The translations under genes were made by a program, and so were the position numbers. From Bacteroidota bacterium (GTDB taxonomy: Bacteria; Bacteroidota; Bacteroidia; Chitinophagales; Chitinophagaceae), in NCBI GenBank assembly GCA_023391315.1, contig JAEWBD010000258.1, positions 1 through 33,448 on the forward strand: a stretch of DNA of 33,448 bases, read 5' to 3'. Within the stretch, counting starts at the first letter, position 1. Every line of letters starts with the position of its first letter. The notes below the pieces were generated by a model. It was not told where the DNA came from and did no database searches. It worked only from the letters and a program-made list of their open reading frames with translations. Below, one piece after another: positions 33,388 through 33,448 of this stretch.

Positions 33388-33448
33388 TTATTTGTTCATC
33401 CAATTATTACTTTGCATCCACTCAAATAATGGCTCCATCCATCCCGGG
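33388..33448 (-). CDS. C-terminal end of an upstream gene, partial
   Basis: On the minus strand the frame from the edge to TAA at 33388-33390 encodes PGWMEPLFEWMQSNNWMNK. The Trp/Met-rich short sequence looks like a real C-terminus of a secreted enzyme but is too short to assign. It would be the gene before GH51 in the same cluster; the function cannot be told. Confidence 0.4.
   Translation of the reverse strand, partial: PGWMEPLFEWMQSNNWMNK

Overview
The window looks like a chromosomal segment of a Bacteroidota bacterium, most likely Chitinophagia/Chitinophagaceae-like. The grounds are: a ribosomal tail in the order rpsK-rpsD-rpoA-rplQ with a long Ala/Glu-rich extension on L17, a DUF3098-uppP pair, secreted GH51/GH127/GH10/GH43 enzymes with typical Bacteroidota signal peptides, many starts without a Shine-Dalgarno, and several families of short AT-rich intergenic repeats. 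I cannot name the species. No SusC/SusD pair, transposase, CRISPR array, tRNA or rRNA was seen.

Layout. 1-2736 (+): end of the ribosomal protein/RNA polymerase alpha operon, closed by a strong hairpin terminator. 2797-3116: gap with a 21-bp-period tandem repeat. 3117-9607 (-): M1 metallopeptidase, PepSY-like secreted protein, RsmI, a MazF-type toxin with its antitoxin, PurS, phosphatidylserine synthase, an S23-type four-helix-bundle gene broken by one in-frame stop and flanked by inverted repeats, and aminopeptidase P. 9899-12721 (+): DNA polymerase I. 12756-13800 (+): a HicB antitoxin, a frameshifted HicA toxin and two small unknown proteins. 13889-16349 (+): a SMUG2-type glycosylase-like protein and a membrane-anchored AsmA-like protein. 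16471-21783 (+): three signalling genes, namely a lone receiver, a receiver-kinase and a CHASE3-HAMP-GAF-kinase with three receivers. 21895-22317 (+): a secreted NTF2-like protein. 22318-25362 (-): FabF with its upstream TetR regulator (overlapping, with a palindromic operator), UppP and DUF3098. 25505-33259 (-): an arabinoxylan-degrading cluster, with a partial gene at the right edge.

How genes work together. The right-hand cluster combines an endo-xylanase (GH10), a GH43 xylosidase/arabinosidase and two arabinofuranosidases of different anomeric specificity (GH51 alpha-L, GH127 beta-L), all with export signals. This fits breakdown of arabinoxylan or arabinose-rich pectin or glycoprotein chains. 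The signalling trio is tightly spaced and could form one phosphorelay. TetR probably represses itself and fabF.

Most notable observations: (1) a 22-bp identical element, with a conserved downstream GCCGGT and nearly the same distance to the start codon, in front of both rpoA and pepP; (2) the S23-type gene with a single stop codon, enclosed by inverted repeats; (3) hicA inactivated by an apparent one-base loss beside an intact hicB; (4) the 21-bp tandem repeat, which stays open in one minus-strand frame as a KRIE heptad repeat.
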